Positions 9,039-18,000 of a DNA stretch of 64,000 bases are shown one piece after another (position 1 is the stretch's first letter; the number at the start of each line of letters is the position of its first letter). A model generated the notes under the pieces. That model was not told the origin of the DNA, made no database searches, and saw only the letters and a list, made by a program, of their open reading frames with translations. This stretch comes from Gemmatimonadota bacterium (GTDB taxonomy: Bacteria > Gemmatimonadota > Gemmatimonadetes > Gemmatimonadales > GWC2-71-9), in contig JANYKV010000087.1 of the NCBI GenBank assembly GCA_025358055.1, forward strand, positions 16,284 to 80,283. The letters are read 5' to 3'. Both the position numbers and the translations under genes were made by a program.

Positions 9039-10529
9039 ATGATTATCGACCTCCCTTCAACAAGGATTGTCCCCCTGGAATCGTACCAGATGCATATCGA
9101 CGGGAAGGCCGCCAAAGCGGCTTCGGGCGGGACGTTCGACGTCTACGACCCATCCACAGAGCAGGTGATCGCCACCTGCCCCGCCGCCGGTGCCGCCGAC
9201 ATCGATCGAGCCGTGCTCGCCGCAAAACGAGCCTTCTATGAGGGCTGGAAGACCACGGCCGCCCAAGAACGAGGCCGGATCCTTTTCCGCCTGGCCGACC
9301 GGATCCGGGCCCGCCGGGGAGAGCTCGCGGAACTCGAGACTCGCAACTCGGGAAAGCCGATCGTCGAGGCCGAATACGACATGGACGATGCGGCGACCTG
9401 CTTCGAGTACTATGGCGGACTCGCGACCAAAATCAACGGCGAAGTGCTTCCGGTGCCCGCGGACGCGATTGCCTTCGCGATGAAGGAGCCGATGGGGGTG
9501 GCCGGACAGATCATTCCATGGAACTTTCCCTTGTTGATGGCCGCTTGGAAAATCGCGCCAGCCTTGGCCGCCGGCTGCACGGTTATTCTCAAGCCGGCCG
9601 AGCAAACGCCGCTCACCATCCTGAAGCTGGCCGAAGACTTCGAAGCGGTTGGGCTTCCCGCCGGGGTGGTGAACATCGTCACCGGCGACGGCCCGGGAGC
9701 CGGAGCGGCGCTGGTCGCGCATCGCGACGTGCGCAAGATTGCGTTCACCGGTAGCGCGGAAGTCGGGCGCCTCATCATGCGCGGTGCCGCGGATCATCTC
9801 AAGCGGGTTTCCCTCGAATTGGGGGGGAAGTCACCGAACATTTTTTTCAGCGACGCCGATTTCGAGAATGCGGTCGATGGCGCACTTTTCGGCACCTTCA
9901 TCAATCAGGGTGAAGTCTGTTCGGCGGGAAGCCGGGTGTTGGTGCAAAAGGACATCTACAAGAAATTCGTCGATGCGGCCGCCGCAAAGGCCAAAACGAT
10001 CAAGCTCGGCCCCGGGCTCGACCGAGACACCAAAATGGGACCCCTCGTCAGCAAAGAGCAGCGGGATCGGGTGGCGGGGTACCTCAAGATCGGCGCGGGA
10101 GAAGCCAAGGTGGCAGCGGGTGGTGGCGTGCCCCGACAGTTCAGCACCGGCTGGTACGTCGAGCCGACGATTTTCTACGATGTCGACAATTCCGCCCGCA
10201 TCGCACAGGAAGAGATCTTCGGGCCGGTGATGAGCATCATTCCCTTCACGGACGAAGCCGACGCGATCCGGATCGCCAACGCCACCGAGTATGGCCTGGC
10301 GGCCGCGGTCTGGACTCGCGACATCTTCAAGGCATTTCGGGTCGTTCGCTCACTCGAGGCCGGCATTGTGTGGGTCAATCACATGCAGCCGACGTTCGTC
10401 GAGGCACCGTGGGGCGGCTATAAGTCCTCGGGGTTTGGCCGCGAGCTGGGGCATTGGGGCGTCGAGGAGTACCTCGAGACCAAACAGGTGTACATCAATC
10501 TCGATGAAAAGCCGATTGGGTGGTATTGA
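9039..10529 (+). CDS. Aldehyde dehydrogenase family (betaine/aminobutyraldehyde type)
   Basis: IIPWNFPLLMAAWKIAPALAAG, RVSLELGGKSPNIFFSDADF, NQGEVCSAGSRV (catalytic Cys). Confidence 0.92.
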   Translation: MIIDLPSTRIVPLESYQMHIDGKAAKAASGGTFDVYDPSTEQVIATCPAAGAADIDRAVLAAKRAFYEGWKTTAAQERGRILFRLADRIRARRGELAELETRNSGKPIVEAEYDMDDAATCFEYYGGLATKINGEVLPVPADAIAFAMKEPMGVAGQIIPWNFPLLMAAWKIAPALAAGCTVILKPAEQTPLTILKLAEDFEAVGLPAGVVNIVTGDGPGAGAALVAHRDVRKIAFTGSAEVGRLIMRGAADHLKRVSLELGGKSPNIFFSDADFENAVDGALFGTFINQGEVCSAGSRVLVQKDIYKKFVDAAAAKAKTIKLGPGLDRDTKMGPLVSKEQRDRVAGYLKIGAGEAKVAAGGGVPRQFSTGWYVEPTIFYDVDNSARIAQEEIFGPVMSIIPFTDEADAIRIANATEYGLAAAVWTRDIFKAFRVVRSLEAGIVWVNHMQPTFVEAPWGGYKSSGFGRELGHWGVEEYLETKQVYINLDEKPIGWY

Positions 10530-10574
10530 GAGGAAAAGGGAAAAGGGACGGCAACAAAAAGACGGCAAGAGGAA

Positions 10575-10614
10575 GACGGCAGGACGGCAGGACGGCAGGA
10601 CGGCAGGACGGCAG
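10575..10614 (+). repeat. Tandem repeat, 5 copies of GACGGCAG (8 bp)
   Basis: gacggcag x5 read directly, flanked by degenerate copies (gacggcaacaaaaagacggcaagagga). Confidence 0.95.
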
Positions 10615-10634
10615 GAGAACATCGCAAACGTAGG

Positions 10635-10652
10635 GGCACGGCATGCCGTGCC
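10635..10652. repeat. 18 bp perfect palindrome GGCACGGCATGCCGTGCC
   Basis: Self-reverse-complementary; within 'GTAGGGGCACGGCATGCCGTGCC'. Confidence 0.9.
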
Positions 10653-10696
10653 TTTCTGGAGGTCGCGGTGACGAGCCAAACCGAGGTGCGGCCAGA

Positions 10697-11440
10697 ATGA
10701 GCGGGGCACCCTCTGCAAGCCATTCCGTCTCTCACCACCTCCGTTTGGACGTGGCGGATTACGATCGGATCATCCGGACGTTCATTCCGGCGTACGACAC
10801 AATGCTTGCCACGATAGCCTTCTGGGTCGGGCAGGCCGTCCCGGACACCGGGGGGGTGGTGGATTTGGGCGGTGGAACTGGTGGTCTCGCCGAGTCGCTT
10901 CTCAATCGTCTCCCCCAAATCCGGCTCGAGTTTGTGGATGGTGATCCCGAAATGCTCCGGATTGCCGAGACGCGTCTTTGGCGGTTTCGCGATCGTGTCC
11001 AGTTCCATCAGCAGCGGTTCGAAGAACCACTCCCTCCGGCCGCCGCCGTGGTTGCATCATTCGCGCTGCATCACATCCTTGAGTTGGACCAGAAACGCCA
11101 CGTCTATGCCAACGTGTTTAGCGCGCTCGAGCCCGGCGGTGTGTTTCTCAACGGCGACGTTACGATGAGCCAAGATTCCTGGGTCCGCGAGCGGGAGTAC
11201 GGCCTGTGGAGGGCCCACATGGCCACCCAAGGTATTGGTGAGGAGAAAGCGCGAGAGCACTTTGCGGCTTGGGCGGCCGAAGATCGGTACTTTTCTGCCG
11301 ACGAGGAACTCGGTGCCCTTCGACAGGCAGGGTTCCTCCATCCCGAATGCCTCTGGAAAGATGGGCCCGCAACAGTGATCGGTGCGGTGCGTACGATGGT
11401 CCAGGGGAGTGTATCGACCGAGACCAGCTTACCTTTGTAG
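10697..11440 (+). CDS. SAM-dependent methyltransferase (class I)
   Basis: GGVVDLGGGTGGLAESLLNRLPQIRLEFVDGDPEML; start set to ATG at 10697. Confidence 0.82.
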   Translation: MSGAPSASHSVSHHLRLDVADYDRIIRTFIPAYDTMLATIAFWVGQAVPDTGGVVDLGGGTGGLAESLLNRLPQIRLEFVDGDPEMLRIAETRLWRFRDRVQFHQQRFEEPLPPAAAVVASFALHHILELDQKRHVYANVFSALEPGGVFLNGDVTMSQDSWVREREYGLWRAHMATQGIGEEKAREHFAAWAAEDRYFSADEELGALRQAGFLHPECLWKDGPATVIGAVRTMVQGSVSTETSLPL

Positions 11441-12461
11441 GCTTCACCCCGAGCAGGTAGCCCTCTTCACTCATGTCGCGGCGTGTAGCGTGCTCTCTAC
11501 TCTGATTCCCGGCCGTCTCACGGCGGTTCGGACCAACCCTTTGAAGTCCTTCCGGGCGATCGATCGCCTGACCTTGTTGTACATCCTGGTCGCGACGATC
11601 GTGCTCATCGCCCACTTTGCCGGCTGGCGCGGCGCTGACCCCAGTAATTCCGAAGTGGCGTGGCTCGTGACCGCACACGTCTTGGTGGTCGCTTTGGCTG
11701 TCCTGGCCCCATTCGCTCGCGCCCAAAATCCATCGAAACACAATTTTTGGGCCGAATGGTATCCCGCGTTCATCATGACGGGACTCTATTCCAGCGTCGG
11801 CCTGTTGAACGGCGGCGAGGAGTGGGGTGGTGTCGTCGTGTTCGATCGTCTTGTTCAGCGGTGGGATGTCGCGGTGTTCGGCCATGACATCGCCAAGGAT
11901 ACGATTCGCAATTACCCCAGCGCCTGGATTTCATGGATCTTGAATCTCTCTTATCTCGCCTACTACGTCCTTATAATCTGTAGTCCCGCGGTGCTGTGGG
12001 CCAAGGGTAAGCGAGGCGCGGCGCGACAGGCGTTGTTTGCCATCTGCCTCATTTTTTTCATCTGCTATATCGTGTTCTTGTTCTTCCCTGTGGCCGGCCC
12101 GCAGTATTTTTGGTCGATCCCGAGCAACGCCTATACGCGTACCGGGGCGGCGCGACTCGTCTATTGGATCATGGAACGGGGTGACGCGTGGGGGTCGGCC
12201 TTCCCTTCGAGCCACGTTGCCGCAGCAGTCGTGGCCACGGTCTTCGCGTTTCGCGGGTGGAAGCCGCTTGGCTGGGTGCTGCTCCTGCCGACATTGGGGA
12301 TTTGCCTCGCCGTGGTATTCACCCAGGTGCACTACGGCGTGGATGCGTTGGCTGGCCTCCTTCTCGCGGCGCTCATCTGCCCCCTAATTCCATTGCTCTG
12401 TCCGGTGGAAGAAGCTCCCAATTGCGGAGCAGTGGCGGCGGAAGCGGCTGTGGCGGCCTAA
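11382..12461 (+). CDS. PAP2-superfamily membrane phosphatase / inositolphosphotransferase-like protein
   Basis: Multi-TM; GSAFPSSHVAAAVVATVFAFR and VFTQVHYGVDALAG PAP2 motifs; true start probably about 100 bp inside the ORF. Confidence 0.8.
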   Translation: MRCVRWSRGVYRPRPAYLCRLHPEQVALFTHVAACSVLSTLIPGRLTAVRTNPLKSFRAIDRLTLLYILVATIVLIAHFAGWRGADPSNSEVAWLVTAHVLVVALAVLAPFARAQNPSKHNFWAEWYPAFIMTGLYSSVGLLNGGEEWGGVVVFDRLVQRWDVAVFGHDIAKDTIRNYPSAWISWILNLSYLAYYVLIICSPAVLWAKGKRGAARQALFAICLIFFICYIVFLFFPVAGPQYFWSIPSNAYTRTGAARLVYWIMERGDAWGSAFPSSHVAAAVVATVFAFRGWKPLGWVLLLPTLGICLAVVFTQVHYGVDALAGLLLAALICPLIPLLCPVEEAPNCGAVAAEAAVAA

Positions 12462-12500
12462 TCCGGAGTGGCCCCTCTGCCGCGCCGAGAAAAATGCTGC

Positions 12501-13706
12501 TTAGTTCTTCTTCCCACCTCCACCCTGTTCGATCACAGCGCCAACCACCCGGTCAATTGCCACTCTAACAGGCAAGCTGGGACCGTCGAGGACGTTCCAC
12601 CCGGTGAATACGATGACCAGATCGTACTCGGGTATCGCGATCGGCCGCTGCCCGCCGAAGCCCGAGCCCGCGAACGCCAGCTTCGTACCGTCCTTACCAT
12701 AGGGATAGAGCCACCATTTGAGGCCGTACTTGATGCCGCCGGAAACACTGATGCTGGGTGTGATCGATGCCTTTACCCAATCCGGCTCCACGACCGCCTT
12801 ACCGTCCCAAACGCCGTTCTTGAGGAAGAGATAGGCGATCTTCGCGAGATCGTGTACCTCCAAATAGAGACCTCCCTCGGTATCCACTGCTCCCGTCGGC
12901 GTCCGCTTCCAGAAGTAGTGGTCGATGCCGAGCGGGGCAAAAAGATACTGCTGGGCATACTCCTCGACGTCCTTGCCCGTGGCGACCCTAAAGATCTGCG
13001 ACAGCAATTCAGTCGCGCCGCTATTGTAGTTGAAGACGGTGCCCGGCTCAGTCTCCATTGGCCGGTCGATCGTGTATTGAATCCAATCGGGGCTCGCCTC
13101 CATGCCGCTCCCGGTGTTGTTCGGGTCGGTATAGGGCAAGCCCTCATTCCACGAGAGTCCGGCCGTCATCGTCAGCAAATGACGGATGGTGAGGCGCCGC
13201 TTTCGGTCGTCGATATTGGCGACCTTGGTCGTATCGAAAAACGTGAGGATCGGCGTATCAAGCGAAGGAAAAGCTTTGCGCGCGGTCGCGACCCCGATCA
13301 CGACCGACGTGACCGTCTTGGTGACGGACTGCAATGAGTGGAGGTCGCCCCGGTGATAGAACGGATGCCACCACGGGTTGAGATAGTTGTACGGACCGGA
13401 TGGATCGTGAGCGTTGAGGGCTCCGGGTTTGCCGGCGTCCGGGCCGTTGATGCGGTCATAGTCGCGCTTATAGGAGCGGTCGTACGCGACCTTGCCGTGG
13501 CGGATGACCAACATCGCGTCCACGTTGCCGTATTTCCCGGAGGCGATCTCGGCGTCGAGAGCGGCGAGCGCCTTGGCGTCCAGCCCGACGGCGGCCGGCA
13601 ACGCAGTGGGCCATCGTTTGGTGGGCCACTGCGTCTGAGCCATGACGCCGGGAGCCAAGAGGACTGCCAAGAAGAACGCACAAACTGGATGTCTGACGCG
13701 CATCAC
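12501..13706 (-). CDS. Serine hydrolase, class C beta-lactamase-like
   Basis: SVTKTVTSVVIG (SxxK), YNSGATELLSQI, secreted leader ALLAPGVMAQTQ. Confidence 0.88.
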   Translation of the reverse strand: MMRVRHPVCAFFLAVLLAPGVMAQTQWPTKRWPTALPAAVGLDAKALAALDAEIASGKYGNVDAMLVIRHGKVAYDRSYKRDYDRINGPDAGKPGALNAHDPSGPYNYLNPWWHPFYHRGDLHSLQSVTKTVTSVVIGVATARKAFPSLDTPILTFFDTTKVANIDDRKRRLTIRHLLTMTAGLSWNEGLPYTDPNNTGSGMEASPDWIQYTIDRPMETEPGTVFNYNSGATELLSQIFRVATGKDVEEYAQQYLFAPLGIDHYFWKRTPTGAVDTEGGLYLEVHDLAKIAYLFLKNGVWDGKAVVEPDWVKASITPSISVSGGIKYGLKWWLYPYGKDGTKLAFAGSGFGGQRPIAIPEYDLVIVFTGWNVLDGPSLPVRVAIDRVVGAVIEQGGGGKKN

Positions 13707-13763
13707 GCCTCCGTGGAAGGGTCATCCCGAACCGGGCGGGCTGGGCGATTGATCGAGACGCCA

Positions 13764-14192
13764 CTAGTCATCGGGCGCCGCGGGCTCCGGCTGTATCGGG
13801 CCAGCGTTCTCGGCCCGAATGTCGGCGAAGATGAAGTTCTCCGATGCTACGGGCGCGCCGGCCAACGGGCCCTGAAGAAATTGTTCGTCGCTGATGCGAG
13901 CATGAAGCGCGTTATCGGCGAAGTCGTCTCGTAACGCCTCCACCGTAGTATGGAACCGCACGATCTCCTCGGCCATGGTCGCCAGCCGAGGAGGCGCAAA
14001 TTCGCCTCCGCGGAGCATCGTACGCGCGTAACCGACGACGCTCGTCATGTGCCAAAGGACCTCGTGGGGCGTACGCACATGGGAGCCCGCCTGAAAATCA
14101 GCGAAGTGCTCGGGCGCCCCACGAAGCGCCTTTTGCGTACGATACGCGAGCGCGGCGGCAAAATGTTGAAGCAAACGGCGAGAGTCGGTCAT
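13764..14192 (-). CDS. DinB/damage-inducible-like protein
   Basis: HFAAALAYRTQKALRGAPEHFADFQAGSHVRTPHEVLWHMTSVVGYARTML. Confidence 0.7.
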   Translation of the reverse strand: MTDSRRLLQHFAAALAYRTQKALRGAPEHFADFQAGSHVRTPHEVLWHMTSVVGYARTMLRGGEFAPPRLATMAEEIVRFHTTVEALRDDFADNALHARISDEQFLQGPLAGAPVASENFIFADIRAENAGPIQPEPAAPDD

Positions 14193-14398
14193 GAGGCGAT
14201 CAGATGAATGTAACGATCGGTACCCATCCGGGCACCGGTTTTCGAACCCGCTCTCAATTGGGCCACCGTGGACTTGCCGGACCCACTACGGCCATCGATC
14301 GCAACGAGGAGCCGTTGAGAATGGCTTCGCGCACGCCGGCGAACCTCGGCGAGGACGACTTGGACGGCCAGCTCAGTCTCGGGGGTTACGCTATTCAC
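14189..14398 (-). pseudogene. Truncated uridine-kinase-like P-loop kinase relic
   Basis: LLVAIDGRSGSGKSTVA then unrelated 25 aa and stop; overlaps start of DinB gene by ATGA. Confidence 0.6.
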
Positions 14399-14413
14399 CG
14401 GAGGCCTTGCACA

Positions 14414-14869
14414 CTAGCGAGCGGCGTAAAGCATTGCTACGAGCGCAATGAGGAAGAGCGGCATGGCCGCCAGGGCCATCCCGACGACCAGGCGAGCATC
14501 AACCATCCGCCCCAGCCGGCGTCGCCTGATGGCAAAGGCGACTCCAACGAGAATCATCATGCCGCTCAGGGCCGCGCCGGCCACCGTGAGGCGATTGCTC
14601 CCTGGACTCCGACCGAGCGAGGCGGCTTGGGCCATCCCGATGATCGTGGGGAGCACCAGGGCAACGAACACCGGAAGTGGTGTCAGGAGGAGGTATACGC
14701 GCTCGCCGGGAGAGATGTCTCCGGTCGAAGCCCGCGACAAAACCACACCGAGCAACACCGCGATCCCAAAGGTGATCAAGGCAATCATGGCATGACATCG
14801 ATCGCGAGGTCCACGCTGACAGGAAGGGGCTGCCACCCATGTCTGAATGTCGCCTATAGCGCTCGACAC
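14414..14869 (-). CDS. Hypothetical membrane protein
   Basis: 151 aa with four hydrophobic segments. Confidence 0.5.
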   Translation of the reverse strand: MSSAIGDIQTWVAAPSCQRGPRDRCHAMIALITFGIAVLLGVVLSRASTGDISPGERVYLLLTPLPVFVALVLPTIIGMAQAASLGRSPGSNRLTVAGAALSGMMILVGVAFAIRRRRLGRMVDARLVVGMALAAMPLFLIALVAMLYAAR

Positions 14870-15068
14870 CCGTCGTTACAAGGCCCACCCAAAATATGAG
14901 CCGCAGCGCCGGGCGCCAAATCAGCCCTCCTCGCGGACGATCACGTCGCGTCGCGTGTAGGCCGATGATGAGGCTGAGGGAAGACGAGAATGGCCCGAAC
15001 GGAGGACAGCGAAACGAATCAGAAAAATGGTGGAGTCCCCTCGGAGTGAATGATTCAGTCGGCCCAGA

Positions 15069-15680
15069 TCAGCTGGACGCGCGTTCGGCGGCCCAACGCC
15101 GCTCGGCTTTCCGGCGAATCGCAGGCAGCAGAAGGAGGCGAATGCTGACGATCCCAAACCGGGCCCAGCGCCAGTACCTACGGAAGTTGCTCCGGGCCTG
15201 GGCATCCGTCGCGGCCGCGCGCGTCTCGTGGGTGAAGCGCGTGACGGCAGGACCGAGCAGATCGGTTTCGAGCGTCCAGGCGATCTTTACCTCGTTTGGC
15301 TCCGCGTAGGCTACGAATTGTTCGGCCGGCAACGGTGTGAAGCCGGCGTCGGCCTGCCAAGGCTGACAGACCGCTCCACAAACAATCAAGCGGCCCGGCT
15401 GTTCGACCAATACCACCCAACCCATACGCTTCATCTCCGCCAGCAGACCCTGTGGCTCTCGCGGCGCGGACGGTGCGGAACGCATAAGCACCTCCCGAAG
15501 TCGGAATATGGCACGCACGAGAGCCGGCGACTGGAGATCGAAATTGGCCGCGACCTCCATGACGAGAGGGGCGGGGGCCTTGATGGTGGTGTAAAAGCGC
15601 TCCCGCACATCCGGCCTAGGGATAAACGGATCAAGCGGCGATGACATTTGATGACGAATGGGAGACTCACCCGCCTCCAA
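15069..15680 (-). CDS. Hypothetical protein (SRPBCC-like, low certainty)
   Basis: 203 aa; PLDPFIPRPDVRERFYTTIKAPAPLVMEVAANFDLQSPALVRAIFRLRE; likely start MSSPLDPF. Confidence 0.6.
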   Translation of the reverse strand: MEAGESPIRHQMSSPLDPFIPRPDVRERFYTTIKAPAPLVMEVAANFDLQSPALVRAIFRLREVLMRSAPSAPREPQGLLAEMKRMGWVVLVEQPGRLIVCGAVCQPWQADAGFTPLPAEQFVAYAEPNEVKIAWTLETDLLGPAVTRFTHETRAAATDAQARSNFRRYWRWARFGIVSIRLLLLPAIRRKAERRWAAERASS

Positions 15681-15772
15681 TTGAGGTGCATCGATTGTTG
15701 GCTGCCCGGCGGCGCGGCGCGGGATCCGCAGGGGCTACGGAGAATTCGATTGGGAAATGTTGCCGCTGGTGA

Positions 15773-16078
15773 CTACGCCCATTTCTTTCCGATAGCATCG
15801 AGGTTCGACCGGCCCAGGTCTTCAGGGGTCATTGCAATTCGAAATTCGACCTCTGCATTGAACGTGAGGAACCACGGTTCGGCCAGAGCTGGAACATCTG
15901 AGGAGTCCTTCACGTTGACCACGAGGGTGCCACCACGCCGACCGTGGTGTTCCGAAAAGTAGGCGGCTTCCGGCTTGATGCTTTCAAGGATTCGTTGAAT
16001 CTTCTCTCCGACGGTTCCATTGCGAACGGCGGAATTAAAGGGCTCGAGCGGGAATTGGACGTGCATTAACATGCGCAT
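15773..16078 (-). CDS. DUF3303-like small protein
   Basis: MRMLMHVQFPLEPFNSAVRNGTVGEKIQRILESIKPEAAYFSEHHGRRGGTLVVNVKDSSDVPALAEPWFLTFNAEVEFRIAMTPEDL. Confidence 0.7.
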   Translation of the reverse strand: MRMLMHVQFPLEPFNSAVRNGTVGEKIQRILESIKPEAAYFSEHHGRRGGTLVVNVKDSSDVPALAEPWFLTFNAEVEFRIAMTPEDLGRSNLDAIGKKWA

Positions 16079-16178
16079 TGGTGGCCTCCAAGACAGGCTG
16101 GGTGGGGTTTGCGAACGAGCAGTGGCAATCAATATAGAGCGCGGCCGCGGCGGCGGTTAGTGTAGGTACGGCCGTGAA

Positions 16179-16766
16179 TCATGGCGGCAGTTGGGTCCAC
16201 ATCTGGCGGATGATCCGCCACTTTCCGCTCGAGTCAGGAGCCACCAGCACAAGGTCAGTCGACCGGCTGGTTTGAGCGGTTTCCTTCCCGTCTTTCTGAT
16301 ACACCCATCCCAGTGTGGCTGTTCCCCGAAAGAAGGCTAGATCGAGCGTCCCGTCGATCTCGGTGATCTCACGAGTAAAACCGGTGATGCGCGTATGGGA
16401 CCCGTCCGGCGGCCACCAGTAGGCCCGAATTGCTGAGAGCCCTTCCACCGGGGTCGCGCCGGGTGGGAGAAGAATCGCTCGGGGATGGAACAACCGGAGG
16501 ACCGCCGCGGTGTCATCACGAAGCCACGCCTGCACGAACGCCGTGTCGAGGGCACCAATGGCAGCTCGATTGGTCTCGGACAAGGTCCGTGAAACGGCTG
16601 GTCGCTCGGGCCCGCACGTGGCAAGACTCAGCGAGAAAATCACCAGTGTGAGAAGGAGGGGGGCACCATTCCGCTGCATGGCGCGGGACCCGGTTAAATC
16701 GCGGACCTTCATTGTGGGGTCTCCTTTGCGTAGGGGCAAGAGTTCTCGTGTCCCGAGGTCGTCCAA
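16179..16766 (-). CDS. SnoaL-like/NTF2-fold secreted protein
   Basis: AIGALDTAFVQAWLRDDTAAVLRLFHPRAILLPPGATPVEGLSAIRAYWW; start probably MKVRDLTGS or MQRNG. Confidence 0.75.
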   Translation of the reverse strand: MDDLGTRELLPLRKGDPTMKVRDLTGSRAMQRNGAPLLLTLVIFSLSLATCGPERPAVSRTLSETNRAAIGALDTAFVQAWLRDDTAAVLRLFHPRAILLPPGATPVEGLSAIRAYWWPPDGSHTRITGFTREITEIDGTLDLAFFRGTATLGWVYQKDGKETAQTSRSTDLVLVAPDSSGKWRIIRQMWTQLPP

Positions 16767-16767
16767 T

Positions 16768-16787
16768 GCTGACGCGCCTGCGTCAGC
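16768..16787 (-). repeat. Perfect hairpin GCTGACGC-GCCT-GCGTCAGC at a gene junction
   Basis: 8 bp arms, 4 nt loop; overlaps stop of the 16783-17262 gene. Confidence 0.7.
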
Positions 16788-17262
16788 GAGAGCCTTTCAA
16801 CATTACACCTAGTCGGAGAGGGGCAAGATCCGGTTCCACCCAATTGGCACGAGCTTGCTCGGTGAACAAAGTATCCCTGGTGTAGAATTGCTGAAGAACG
16901 TCTTTGCCGGCGAGCGGGCTTGCCACCAGCCTCACGATCCGTGCCTCTAACGTCAGGTGTGCGGGGCAAGTGTCGAGAAACTCGGACAAGAGGTGGACAT
17001 ACGCGCGCGTAATCGTTTCATGGTAGCCCTGCGTCGCAGAGTTTGGCGTTCCATGCGTTTGGTTCAACCGGCGAATGCCATTCCGCAGGCGTGTCAGGGC
17101 TTCCGCCGAACCGTACCGAGCAACATGCCATATGCCGACCGATAAGTGTGCGGAGTGCGTCCATTCGTCCCGACGCAGAGTGCATCGAGCGAAACGATCG
17201 ACGAAATCATCGAGATCCCCGAAGAACGCGGGCATTGTCCTCCAACGATTCACGGCCCGCAA
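16783..17262 (-). CDS. Conserved hypothetical protein
   Basis: FFGDLDDFVDRFARCTLRRDEWTHSAHLSVGIWHVARYGSAEALTRLRNGIRRLNQTHG. Confidence 0.65.
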   Translation of the reverse strand: MRAVNRWRTMPAFFGDLDDFVDRFARCTLRRDEWTHSAHLSVGIWHVARYGSAEALTRLRNGIRRLNQTHGTPNSATQGYHETITRAYVHLLSEFLDTCPAHLTLEARIVRLVASPLAGKDVLQQFYTRDTLFTEQARANWVEPDLAPLRLGVMLKGSR

Positions 17263-17544
17263 GCCGGCGACGGCTTGACGGATACGAGAACGGGAGAGGC
17301 CACCGCTTGGACCAGCGGCAACAGGTGAAACAAGGTCGGCATCAGTGATTCCGTGGGGTTGGTCTCAAGAGTGTGGGAGAACGCTGGCGTCAGCTGCACG
17401 CATCATTAGACGGCGGATTCCGACAAACCCCGGTTGGAACCGAGCGGTCTCGGCGGTTGATCGGGGTGCCATCCGAAATCTGGTGCCCCGGACTCCGGCA
17501 ATACCGGGCCCGCGTTCTAGGCCCCTGGCCTGGGTCGAGCCCGG

Positions 17545-17796
17545 CTAGGCGGACTTCACCAAGCGGATGAGGTAGAGGAGCAACAGTGCGCCGACCACGG
17601 CGGTGACCAAGCTACCCACGACCCCATAGGTAGCGATGCCCAAGAGACCGAACACCCAGCCGCCGAGGAAGGCGCCGACCACGCCGACGACAAGATCGCC
17701 GAGCACACCGAAGCCGCCTCCCTTCATGATCTTACCAGCCAGCCAGCCGGCGAGAATGCCGATACATAGAAAGAGAATGATGCTCTGTGTGGCCAT
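17545..17796 (-). CDS. GlsB/YeaQ/YmgE-type (transglycosylase-associated) membrane protein
   Basis: ILFLCIGILAGWLAGKIMKGGGFGVLGDLVVGVVGAFLGGWVFGLLGI. Confidence 0.9.
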   Translation of the reverse strand: MATQSIILFLCIGILAGWLAGKIMKGGGFGVLGDLVVGVVGAFLGGWVFGLLGIATYGVVGSLVTAVVGALLLLYLIRLVKSA

Positions 17797-18000
17797 CGGA
17801 GGCTCGCTGGATTGGAGGAAGAGAGAGATCTCACCGGCCGGTACGAGCCGGGTTCCGATCTAGATGTACGGGGATTTTCCAGGAGACGCAAGGGGTCTCC
17901 CAAGGCCGCTGTACGCCATTCTAGGCGGCCCCGAGCCCGCGCCACGGCTCCATTTGATTCCCACCACCATCCAGTCCGGCTCGACCTCGCCTCAAGGTAT

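Noticed and set aside
17480-17545. Segment resembling 13764-13830 (CTCCGGCNNTAYCGGGCCNGCGTTCTNGGCCC)
   Set aside because: About 29/35 identical positions but no longer homology and no shared reading frame; probably GC-rich coincidence
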